Shown: piece by piece, positions 1 through 5,953 of the stretch | How the letters are laid out: each line of letters begins with the position of its first letter | Position numbering within the stretch: position 1 is the stretch's first letter | Origin: Chloroflexota bacterium | Lineage (GTDB): Bacteria > Chloroflexota > Anaerolineae > Ardenticatenales > Ardenticatenaceae | DNA: 6,103 bases | Assembly (NCBI GenBank): GCA_003520455.1 | Contig: DOUV01000708.1 | Coordinates: 1 to 6,103, forward strand | Reading direction: 5' to 3' | Made by a program: the position numbers and the translations under genes | Notes under the pieces: generated by a model | The model's input: only the letters and a program-made list of their open reading frames with translations | What the model was told of the DNA's origin: nothing | Database searches by the model: none

Positions 1-156
1 CGGCCCGAGGGCCACCACGACCACCCGGCCACCCGCTCGGGCCTCGTCCACCAGCTTCCGCGCCGCGCCCAGCGCCTCAAGGATGGCATCCGGCACGACG
101 CCGTTCGCGTGCTCGGCGAAGACCCAGAGGTCGGTGAGAGGGGGGAGTTGGGACAT
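1..156 (-). CDS. etfA: Electron transfer flavoprotein alpha subunit, N-terminal part (cut by window edge)
   Basis: Only the first 52 codons are present, running off the left edge in an open frame. The N-terminus contains DLWVFAEHANG, then an amphipathic helix (DAILEALGAARKLVDEA) and the strand GRVVVVALGP. This is the usual beginning of EtfA: a first strand ending in AEH, a helix with LGAARKL, and a second hydrophobic strand before the glycine. EtfA with EtfB carries FAD and shuttles electrons from flavin dehydrogenases to a membrane quinone reductase. The ATG at 156-154 is supported by AGGAG at 169-165, eight bases upstream. The gene follows the dgcB-like gene by 63 bases on the same strand. 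That order matches the dgcA-dgcB-etfA order known from Pseudomonas and suggests that this ETF serves the neighbouring demethylase. The FAD-binding C-terminal domain and etfB would lie outside the window. The family call is fairly sure from the N-terminus and its context; the function of this particular ETF is inferred. Confidence 0.85.
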   Translation of the reverse strand, partial: MSQLPPLTDLWVFAEHANGVVPDAILEALGAARKLVDEARAGGRVVVVALGP

Positions 157-182
157 TGGGTTATCTCCTCTGACACCCGCGA

Positions 183-226
183 GACGTGATGCGTGAACGT
201 ATGCACCAGGCACCGCGCATCACGTC
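183..226 (-). repeat. Intercistronic inverted repeat between dgcB-like gene and etfA
   Basis: The arms GACGTGATGCG (183-193) and CGCATCACGTC (216-226) are perfect 11-base reverse complements around a 22-base spacer. In the minus-strand transcript the first arm contains the TGA stop of the dgcB-like gene, and the second arm ends about 13 bases before the AGGAG of etfA. No T-run follows, so it does not look like an intrinsic terminator. It may be an mRNA-processing or stability hairpin, or one copy of a dispersed intergenic repeat. The structure is seen directly; any function is inference. Confidence 0.7.
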
Positions 227-2250
227 CCAGGTTCACCCATCGCCTCGTCCAATAGCTCGGCGATATCCTTGATCTTGATCCGGGCCTGGTCCTTGAGCGG
301 GCTGCCCTCGAACATGTTCATGCAGAAGGGACAGGCACTGGCGACGACTTCGGGCTGAACCGTGATGGCCTCTTCCAGGCGAATGTCGGTGACGCGCCGC
401 TCGGCCGGTACATCGTAGAAGGCGCCGCCGCCACCCCCGCCGCAGCAGAGCCCGCGCGCACGGATGCGCGGCATCTCGCGGAGCTCCACGCCGGGGATGC
501 TGGTAAGCACCTCGCGGGGGGCCTCGTACTCGCCGTTGTACCGGCCCAGGTAGCAGGAATCGTGGAAGGTGACCGGCGCATCGAGCGCCTTGGTGGGCGC
601 GAGTTTGCCCTCGCCGATTAGCCCGGCGATGAACTGGCTGTGATGCACAACCTCCAGATTCACGCCGAATTCCGGGTACTCGTTGCGCAACGTGTTGAGG
701 CAATGCGGGCAGGAGGTTACAACCTTCTTGAACGTGTACTTGCCGAAACTTTCGGCATTTCGCTGCACCATCGTCTGGAAGACCGCCTCCTCGCCCATGC
801 GCCGGGCGGGGTCGCCGTTGCAGCGCTCCTCCCACCCCAGGATGGCGAAGTCCACACCCGCCCGCTGCATCAGGCGCGCGACCGACTCCGTGATCTTCTG
901 ATTGCGCGGGTCGTAGCTGCCGCTGCAGCCGACCCAGAAGAGGACCTCGGCCCCACCCTTCTCGGCCATGACCGGAACGTTCAGGCCCGCGGCCCAGTCG
1001 GCGCGCTTCTCCGGATCGAAACCCCAGGGGTTCCCGGTGAACTGGATGTTGCGGAGCGCACGGGCGGCCTTGTCGGGCACGGCGCCCTCGGTCAGAGTGA
1101 GGGAGCGCCGCAGGTCGATGATATCCTGCATCGGCTCGTTGCCGACCGGGCAGATTTCAACGCAGGCCGCGCACGAGGTACACGCCCACACGGCCTGAGC
1201 GGGAATCACGCTCTCCAGGAGCGGAGCGCGGCTGGGGCGGCCGGCCGCCAGCGCGCCCATCTGGTGTTTGATCTCATAGCGCTTGTTGATCTCCATAGCC
1301 GACGGCGAGAGCACGGTGCCGGCCGCGTAGGCCGGGCAGACCTCCTGGCAACGGTTGCACATGATGCAGGCGAAGCTGTCGACCAGACGCGGCCACGGCA
1401 GGTTCTCGAGGCGGTCGGAGCCGAAACGTGTCGCTCCGTGGTTGAGCTCGAGCGGGCTGAGTGCTCCCAGTGAGGGCCGCCTGGGCTTGGTCGAAAAGTT
1501 CACCGGCGCCATCACCAGGTGGAGGTGCTTGCTGGAGGGAAAGTAGGGCAGGAAGAGCAGGATCAGCCCCAGAGCCAGCCACCAGGCGGCGTGCTCGGCC
1601 ACCACCAGCGGCGTCGCGCCCAGCGGAGTCCATAGCAGGGCGACCGCGCTGGCGAAGGGCTGCCAGAGGTCGAAGGCGCCCCTGGCCACGGCGGCCTCGT
1701 GCGCGATTTGGAAGCTCTGCCCCAGGAAGCGCGACCCCACGTGCAGCAGAATGAAGCCGGCAACAACTGCCGAGTCGCGGCGCATGCCTGCGCGCGCTCT
1801 CGGGTGCAGCAGGATATCGTCCCGGGTTTCCAACTCAGTCGAGTGCTCCACGAAGCGGCGGCGCACGAAGTAGACCATGCCCACGAGGACCGCCACGCTG
1901 AGGAGGTCGGCCAGCAGACGATAGAGCCCGCCGATGGGGCCGTAGCCCAAGAAGCGGAAATTCGGGATGAAACCCTCGAGCACGTCGCCCAGGTTGACCA
2001 GGAAGTAGAAAAAGAAGCCCCAGGCCACGAAGGCGTGGAACCAACTCGAGCGCGGCCGGGATTTCAACACGGTGCGCTGCGAGAGGGTCTTCTCGAGGGC
2101 CGTGAGCGCGCCCGCGACCAGATCGGACCGGTCGAATTCATCCTGCCCTCGGCAGATGATGTCGAATATGCGCTTGAAGCCTACGAAGGCCACGCCCGAC
2201 GAAACCAGAGCCACCAAAACGAAGATGACCTTTTCAGCCTGGGTTAGCAC
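220..2250 (-). CDS. dgcB: DgcB-like membrane Fe-S oxidoreductase (NarI-like cytochrome domain, two 4Fe-4S motifs, two CCG domains)
   Basis: Predicted product is 676 residues from GTG at 2250. The N-terminal ~240 residues carry about five hydrophobic segments (roughly 5-27, 70-90, 112-130, 160-178, 215-236). Histidines in or beside them (71, 170, 184, 220, 242, 244) resemble the haem b-binding NarI/HdrE-type domain. Two 4Fe-4S motifs follow: CxxCxxCxxxCP at 295-306 and 357-368. The C-terminal half has two cysteine-rich CCG (DUF224, HdrD-like) domains: C442, C477, C514/C517, then C566, CC602-603 in a glycine run, and C640/C643. This architecture matches DgcB of dimethylglycine catabolism and the ETF:(methyl)menaquinone oxidoreductase (EMO) group, close to the usual ~650-700 residues. 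The inferred role is to take electrons from ETF or the adjacent demethylase and reduce membrane quinone. It lies 172 bases after the dgcA-like gene and 63 before etfA, same strand. A longer frame opens at a TTG (2352), but that codon lies inside a hairpin and the added residues look non-coding. All cluster cysteines appear intact. Other DUF224 electron-transfer proteins share this plan, so the dgcB symbol rests on neighbourhood. Confidence 0.85.
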   Translation of the reverse strand: MLTQAEKVIFVLVALVSSGVAFVGFKRIFDIICRGQDEFDRSDLVAGALTALEKTLSQRTVLKSRPRSSWFHAFVAWGFFFYFLVNLGDVLEGFIPNFRFLGYGPIGGLYRLLADLLSVAVLVGMVYFVRRRFVEHSTELETRDDILLHPRARAGMRRDSAVVAGFILLHVGSRFLGQSFQIAHEAAVARGAFDLWQPFASAVALLWTPLGATPLVVAEHAAWWLALGLILLFLPYFPSSKHLHLVMAPVNFSTKPRRPSLGALSPLELNHGATRFGSDRLENLPWPRLVDSFACIMCNRCQEVCPAYAAGTVLSPSAMEINKRYEIKHQMGALAAGRPSRAPLLESVIPAQAVWACTSCAACVEICPVGNEPMQDIIDLRRSLTLTEGAVPDKAARALRNIQFTGNPWGFDPEKRADWAAGLNVPVMAEKGGAEVLFWVGCSGSYDPRNQKITESVARLMQRAGVDFAILGWEERCNGDPARRMGEEAVFQTMVQRNAESFGKYTFKKVVTSCPHCLNTLRNEYPEFGVNLEVVHHSQFIAGLIGEGKLAPTKALDAPVTFHDSCYLGRYNGEYEAPREVLTSIPGVELREMPRIRARGLCCGGGGGGAFYDVPAERRVTDIRLEEAITVQPEVVASACPFCMNMFEGSPLKDQARIKIKDIAELLDEAMGEPGT

Positions 2251-2253
2251 CAC

Positions 2254-2259
2254 TCCTCC
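2254..2259 (-). promoter_or_regulatory. Ribosome binding site that sets the dgcB-like start
   Basis: The minus strand reads GGAGGA directly before two consecutive GTG codons (2253-2251 and 2250-2248). The second GTG has the more workable spacing and opens a product starting MLTQAEKVIF, just before the first membrane segment. This near-perfect Shine-Dalgarno argues against the upstream TTG at 2352. The spacing is short (three bases after GGAGGA), so the first GTG is unlikely and the second is preferred. Confidence 0.65.
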
Positions 2260-2283
2260 AGAAGGAAGTTGGCAATTGGCAAT

Positions 2284-2358
2284 GAGAGATTGGAGATGAA
2301 CGGCTTCTTTCGCAACCGAAGCCGCCCGGCAATCCCAATCTTTGGTCTCCAATCTCTC
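2284..2358 (-). repeat. Nested inverted repeat in the dgcA-dgcB gap
   Basis: Outer arms GAGAGATTGGAGA (2284-2296) and TCTCCAATCTCTC (2346-2358) are a perfect 13-base inverted repeat. Inside it, CGGCTTC (2301-2307) and GAAGCCG (2318-2324) form a second perfect 7-bp stem with a 10-base loop. Flanking sequence holds short degenerate repeats (TTGGCAATTGGCAAT at 2270-2284; CAATCCCAATC at 2330-2340). The structure occupies much of the 172-base gap and ends 24 bases upstream (in the transcript) of the dgcB-like Shine-Dalgarno. No T-run marks a terminator. It may be an mRNA-processing element or a lineage-specific intergenic repeat; the function is not known. Confidence 0.7.
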
Positions 2359-2422
2359 GTCATAGCACCTTCCGCAGCGAAAACCTGGTACGCCACGATG
2401 GCGCGATCAGTCGAACGGCGCC

Positions 2423-4399
2423 CTAAATCTGCCGCGCCACCCGCGTGCCCTCGAGTATCGCGTTGTGGATGCCGCGTGGGGCCATGGCGTCGCCGACCAG
2501 ATGGAGATCGGCGACCCGGCCCTGGAGTTGGCGGTAGAGGCTATCCTCCGAGAGGTTACCGAACCAGACGACGACCTGGTCTACATGCGGGATGACTTGC
2601 TCCTCGAAGGAGTAGGCGTTACGAACCACGACGCTACCGTCCTCCTCGACCGCCACGAGCTTGTGGTCGCGGATCAGGTTGATCCCAGCACTGTAGAGCC
2701 GCTGGTAGACAACCGGGAAGGAAGCGTCTCCCAACTCGAACGCGATGCGCGGATCCGGGGTCACCAGGGTGACCCGGGCTCCCTGCTGGGCCAGGTACTC
2801 GGCGGCGGTCACCCCGGCCCAATCGCCGATGTCGTCGAAAACCACCACGTTTTGCCCGGGGGCCGCGCGCCCATCCAGGATATCCTGGACGCTGACGACC
2901 GCGCCATTGCCACCGCTCAGGTCAATCTCGGGTTGGGTCTCGCCCAGGTTCGGTCGCCCGCCGGTTGCGATCACGACGGCTTCTGGCTGCTCGGCCAGGA
3001 TGGTCTCGGCCGTGGCGATCACCCCCAGGCGAATATCCACCCCGAGTTTGCGGCACTGCAACTCCAGCCAGCGGATGATTCCGGCCATCTGATCGCGTCC
3101 CGGCGGGAGCGCCGCCAGATTGACCTGGCCACCAAGCGTGTCGCTCTTGTCGAAGAGCACCACCTTGTGGCCGCGCTCGGCCGCCATCCGGGCCGCCTCG
3201 AGCCCACCCGGGCCGCCGCCGACGACAACCACTTTCCGGGCGCGCTCAGCCGGGGTGACCGCAGCCAATTCGGCCTCGCGGCCGGTAACCGGGTTCTGAA
3301 TGCAGTAGGCCTGCTTGCCAGAGTAGAGCCGGTCGATGCACATGTTGGCACCGACGCATTGGCGGATGTCGTCGAGTCGCCCTTCCATTGCCTTCTTGCC
3401 AATGTAGGGATCGGCGATGTGGGCACGCGTCATGCCGACCATGTCCACATGGCCCTCGGCCAGGATGCGCTCGGCCTGAACCGGGTCGACGATGCGCGCG
3501 GCGTGGAAGACCGGGATGTCGATCTCGGCCTTGATCGCCGAGGCCAGGGCGACGTAGGGCGCCGGCGGGAAGTACATGTTGGGCACAACGGCCGCCAGGT
3601 TGACGAGGTTCTCGCCGCTGCCGCCCAGAACGTTGATGAAGTCTACCATCCCCGTGGCGACCAGACGGGTCGCAATCTCGATCTGATCGTCGAGGGTCAG
3701 ACCCCCATCCAAAAATTCATCGCCGGACATGCGCACGCCGACGATGTAATCGTCGCCGACGACTCTGCGGATCTCCTCCAGCACTTCCAGGCTGAAGCGC
3801 ATCCGGTTCTCGAGGCTGCCCCCGTACTCGTCCGTGCGCTGGTTACTCTTGGGGCTCCAGAATTGGTCGGCCAGGTGATTGTGCGCGAACGAAAGCTCGA
3901 CGCCGTCCAGCCGGCCCTCCTTTGCGCGCCGCACGGCCTGCCCGAAGGCCGCGACAATCCGGCGAATGTCCCTCTTCTCGATCTCATGGGGAATCTCGCG
4001 GTGGTAGGGCTCGCGAATCTGTGAGGGTCCCACCAACGGCAGCCACCGCTCGGTGTCCGAGCGGTTGCGCCGGCCCATGTGGGTGAGCTGGGTGAAGATT
4101 CTGGCCCCATGCTCGTGAACAGCATCCGCGAGCTGCTGATAGGAGGGGATGATTGAATCGTCGCGATTCGCGATCATGCTCCATTCAGTCGCCGGGCTGT
4201 CCCAATCCACTGAAGTGGACCCGCCGAAGATCGTCAGGCCGATCCCGCCCCTGGCCTTCTCCACATGGTAGAGCCGGTACTGCTCCTGTGGGTAGCCGCC
4301 CCTGGCATAGCCCGGCACGTGCCCGGTCGAGAGCAGGCGGTTGCGGATGGTGACATTTTTGATTTTCAACGGCGTGAAAAGGTGTGTAAACTCTGTCAT
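2423..4399 (-). CDS. dgcA: DgcA/StcD-like FMN, Fe-S, FAD/NAD-type N-demethylase (Old Yellow Enzyme / trimethylamine dehydrogenase family)
   Basis: The product is 658 residues, close to DgcA, StcD and trimethylamine dehydrogenase relatives (~650-730). Residues ~5-340 form an Old Yellow Enzyme-type FMN TIM barrel, with FAHNHLADQFWSPKSNQRTD then YGGSLENRMRF near 171-202. A cysteine cluster follows at 348-366, CVGANMCIDRLYSGKQAYC. Residues ~389-658 are a nucleotide-binding flavin domain, with VVVGGGPGGLEAA at 390-403 and a C-terminal HLVGDAMAPRGIHNAI (633-648). The inferred role is oxidative removal of an N-methyl group from a tertiary amine such as dimethylglycine (DgcA) or N-methylproline (StcD), releasing formaldehyde or a folate-bound C1 unit, with electrons leaving toward ETF and the DgcB-like partner. 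One oddity: the four-cysteine 4Fe-4S pattern of trimethylamine dehydrogenase (CxxCxxC...C) has alanine (A351) at its second cysteine. The ATG at 4399 is supported by AAGGAG at 4411-4406, six bases upstream. It follows the mttB-like gene by 100 bases, same strand. A 2,4-dienoyl-CoA-reductase-like role is the main alternative; the dgcB/etfA neighbours argue against it. Confidence 0.82.
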   Translation of the reverse strand: MTEFTHLFTPLKIKNVTIRNRLLSTGHVPGYARGGYPQEQYRLYHVEKARGGIGLTIFGGSTSVDWDSPATEWSMIANRDDSIIPSYQQLADAVHEHGARIFTQLTHMGRRNRSDTERWLPLVGPSQIREPYHREIPHEIEKRDIRRIVAAFGQAVRRAKEGRLDGVELSFAHNHLADQFWSPKSNQRTDEYGGSLENRMRFSLEVLEEIRRVVGDDYIVGVRMSGDEFLDGGLTLDDQIEIATRLVATGMVDFINVLGGSGENLVNLAAVVPNMYFPPAPYVALASAIKAEIDIPVFHAARIVDPVQAERILAEGHVDMVGMTRAHIADPYIGKKAMEGRLDDIRQCVGANMCIDRLYSGKQAYCIQNPVTGREAELAAVTPAERARKVVVVGGGPGGLEAARMAAERGHKVVLFDKSDTLGGQVNLAALPPGRDQMAGIIRWLELQCRKLGVDIRLGVIATAETILAEQPEAVVIATGGRPNLGETQPEIDLSGGNGAVVSVQDILDGRAAPGQNVVVFDDIGDWAGVTAAEYLAQQGARVTLVTPDPRIAFELGDASFPVVYQRLYSAGINLIRDHKLVAVEEDGSVVVRNAYSFEEQVIPHVDQVVVWFGNLSEDSLYRQLQGRVADLHLVGDAMAPRGIHNAILEGTRVARQI

Positions 4400-4427
4400 C
4401 TGGGACTCCTTGTGAAAGATGAATGCA

Positions 4428-4493
4428 GAATGACGAACGGGACGAGGAACTCACGAACATCGCCCGTTCATCATTCATCGCCCATCATTCATC
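4428..4493 (-). repeat. Inverted plus direct short repeats in the mttB-dgcA gap
   Basis: GAATGACGAACGGG (4428-4441) and CCCGTTCATCATTC (4463-4476) pair over 14 bases with one mismatch around a 21-base loop. CATCATTCATC occurs twice in direct orientation (4469-4479 and 4483-4493, 14-base period). The block fills most of the 100-base gap after the mttB-like stop and ends 17 bases before (in the transcript) the AAGGAG of the dgcA-like gene. It is less G+C-rich than the genes. It has no terminator T-run. It resembles degenerate, expandable intergenic repeat tracts; function unknown. Confidence 0.65.
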
Positions 4494-4499
4494 ACTGCT

Positions 4500-5906
4500 T
4501 CAAAAATCGTGTGGCTCAAGAGCGATTTCCGCTTTGCGGCGCGCCATGTAGTCGATCAAGGCCTCCTCGAGCGCCGGATCGAGCGGAGGTGCTTCGTAGT
4601 TAGCGAGGCGCTCGTCGACCTTCTTGTTCGCGCGCGCGTAGCTGTCCTCAGCCCCGTTTAATTCCCATTGCTCGGCCGAATTGTAATCGAAGAGCTCGGC
4701 CCGGTAGAAGGCGTCGCGGAAGTGGCGCACCGTGTGGGCTGTCCCCAGATAGTGGCCGCCGGGTGCAACCTCGGTGATCGCATCGAACGCCAGGGCCTCG
4801 TCTGAGAGGTCGAGCCCGCGGGCCCAGGTGTGCAGCATGCCCAGGATCTCGCAGTCGAGCACAAACTTCTCGTAGCCCGCGACCAGGCCATTCTCCAGCC
4901 AGCCGGCGGCGTGGAGCACGAAGTTGGTCCGCGCCATGATCGTCGGCAGCATCACCATGACCGATTCATACCCGGCCTGGGCGTCGGGGATCTTCGAACT
5001 GGAGAACATCCCGCCACCGCGGAAGGGTAGACCATAATGGCGAGCGAGTTGGGCGCTGACATAGAGGCCAATCTGGCTCTCGGGCGACCCGAAGACCGGA
5101 GAGCCACTCTGCAGATCGACGTTGGTCAGGAACGAGCCGTAGATCACGGGAGTGCCCGGCTCGATCATCTGCGTCAGCGCGATCCCTGCCAACGCCTCGG
5201 CGTTCTGCTGGGCCACGGTGCCAGCGATGGCCGCCGGACCCATAGCGCCGGCCAAGATGAAGGGGGTAATGATCAGACCCTGGCGAGCGCGGGCGTACAC
5301 TTTGATCGCATCGAGCATACGCTCGTCGAAGCGACGCGGGCTGCTCGCGTTGATGAGGGAGAGGAGCGCCGGCCGTTCGCGGATGGCCTCCGCCCCGAAG
5401 ACGATCTCCGCCATGGCCACGCTGTCGGCGGCATTCGATCCTGAGGTGACCGAGCCCATAAAGGCTTTATCACTATATTTGATGTGGCTAAAGATCATGT
5501 CCAGGTGGCGGGTCGAGACCGGCTCGTCCGTCGGCTCCACCACCGTGCCACCGGAGTGGTGGATGTAAGGGCTGAGATAGGCCAGTTTCACGAAGTTCTG
5601 GAAGTCGGCGAGCGTCGCCTCGCGGCGGCCCTGCTCGAGATCCAGCACGAAGGGCGGGCCGTAGACCGGAGCGAAGACGACCTGGTTGCCGCCGATCTCA
5701 AGATTGTTGTCGGGGTTGCGAGCCAACTGCGTGAAGGCGTGCGGCGCCTTCGCGACGTACGTCTCGATCAACGCGGGGTCGAAAAACACCGTATCGCCGC
5801 GTACTGTCGCGCCGTGAGCCTTGAGGATGGCGCGGACCTCCTCGTCGTAGAAATCGATGCCAAACTCTGAGAGAATCCGCATCGATGCCTGATGCAGCCG
5901 GTCCAA
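4500..5906 (-). CDS. MttB-family (non-pyrrolysine) quaternary-amine methyltransferase, 5' end abnormal
   Basis: The readable product is 468 residues from a TTG at 5906, slightly short for a family of roughly 480-520. Family hallmarks run throughout: DRLHQASMRILSEFGIDF at the start, VVFAPVYGPPFVLDLEQGRR (76-95), FVKLAYLSPYIHHSGGTV (105-122), HIKYSDKAFMGSV (141-153), ITPFILAGAMGPAAIAGT (213-230), FVLHAAGWLENGLVAGYEKF (329-348), PGGHYLGTAHT (382-392), and the C-terminal YEAPPLDPALEEALIDY (437-453). Pyrrolysine-free members (MtgB, MtpB, MtcB types) transfer a methyl group from glycine betaine, proline betaine or carnitine to a corrinoid protein; no in-frame amber codon occurs here, so this belongs with that group. 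It lies 100 bases upstream of the dgcA-like gene, same strand, suggesting betaine-type demethylation. No corrinoid protein is visible. Family-like sequence (LPVYELLGSAG) continues upstream of the TTG for about a dozen codons without ATG or GTG, until a TAG at 5966-5964. A weak GGGAG lies seven bases before the TTG. The native N-terminus therefore appears lost or displaced. Family call strong; substrate unknown. Confidence 0.85.
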   Translation of the reverse strand: MDRLHQASMRILSEFGIDFYDEEVRAILKAHGATVRGDTVFFDPALIETYVAKAPHAFTQLARNPDNNLEIGGNQVVFAPVYGPPFVLDLEQGRREATLADFQNFVKLAYLSPYIHHSGGTVVEPTDEPVSTRHLDMIFSHIKYSDKAFMGSVTSGSNAADSVAMAEIVFGAEAIRERPALLSLINASSPRRFDERMLDAIKVYARARQGLIITPFILAGAMGPAAIAGTVAQQNAEALAGIALTQMIEPGTPVIYGSFLTNVDLQSGSPVFGSPESQIGLYVSAQLARHYGLPFRGGGMFSSSKIPDAQAGYESVMVMLPTIMARTNFVLHAAGWLENGLVAGYEKFVLDCEILGMLHTWARGLDLSDEALAFDAITEVAPGGHYLGTAHTVRHFRDAFYRAELFDYNSAEQWELNGAEDSYARANKKVDERLANYEAPPLDPALEEALIDYMARRKAEIALEPHDF

Positions 5907-5953
5907 CCCTGCGCTCCCGAGTAATTCATAGACCGGCAGATCACAGGTGATCG
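5907..5953. other. topA/mttB junction with interrupted palindrome
   Basis: This 47-base stretch joins two unrelated protein homologies. TopA-like coding ends at about 5954 in one frame; MttB-like coding resumes by about 5939-5937 (LPVYELL) in another frame of the same strand. Between them GATCAC-AG-GTGATC (5939-5952) is a perfect 6-bp inverted repeat with a 2-base centre. There is no intergenic spacer, promoter-like sequence or start codon. It may be a rearrangement point or an assembly join; the sequence alone cannot tell which. Confidence 0.6.

Noticed and set aside
640..1473. Plus-strand open frame of 277 codons opposite the dgcB-like gene
   Set aside because: The translation is low-complexity, rich in Arg, Ala and His, with no domain. 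The opposite strand encodes two intact CCG domains and the 4Fe-4S motifs.
2251..2352. N-terminal extension of the dgcB-like gene from TTG at 2352
   Set aside because: The TTG lies within an inverted-repeat arm, the extra 34 residues look non-coding, and a GGAGGA site lies just before the GTG pair at 2253-2248.
2251..2422. Intrinsic terminator between the dgcA- and dgcB-like genes
   Set aside because: The stems are present but neither is followed by a T-run in the transcript direction, and the downstream gene belongs functionally with the upstream one.
2758..2775. Palindrome GGGTCACC-AG-GGTGACCC inside the dgcA-like gene
   Set aside because: It encodes RVTLVTP in frame; the repeated Val-Thr codons create the symmetry, so it is best explained as coding sequence and not an operator.
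2465..4024. Long plus-strand open frame (519 codons) opposite the dgcA-like gene
   Set aside because: It is antisense to a gene with clear family motifs, its translation has no recognisable domain, and high G+C commonly leaves such frames open opposite real genes.
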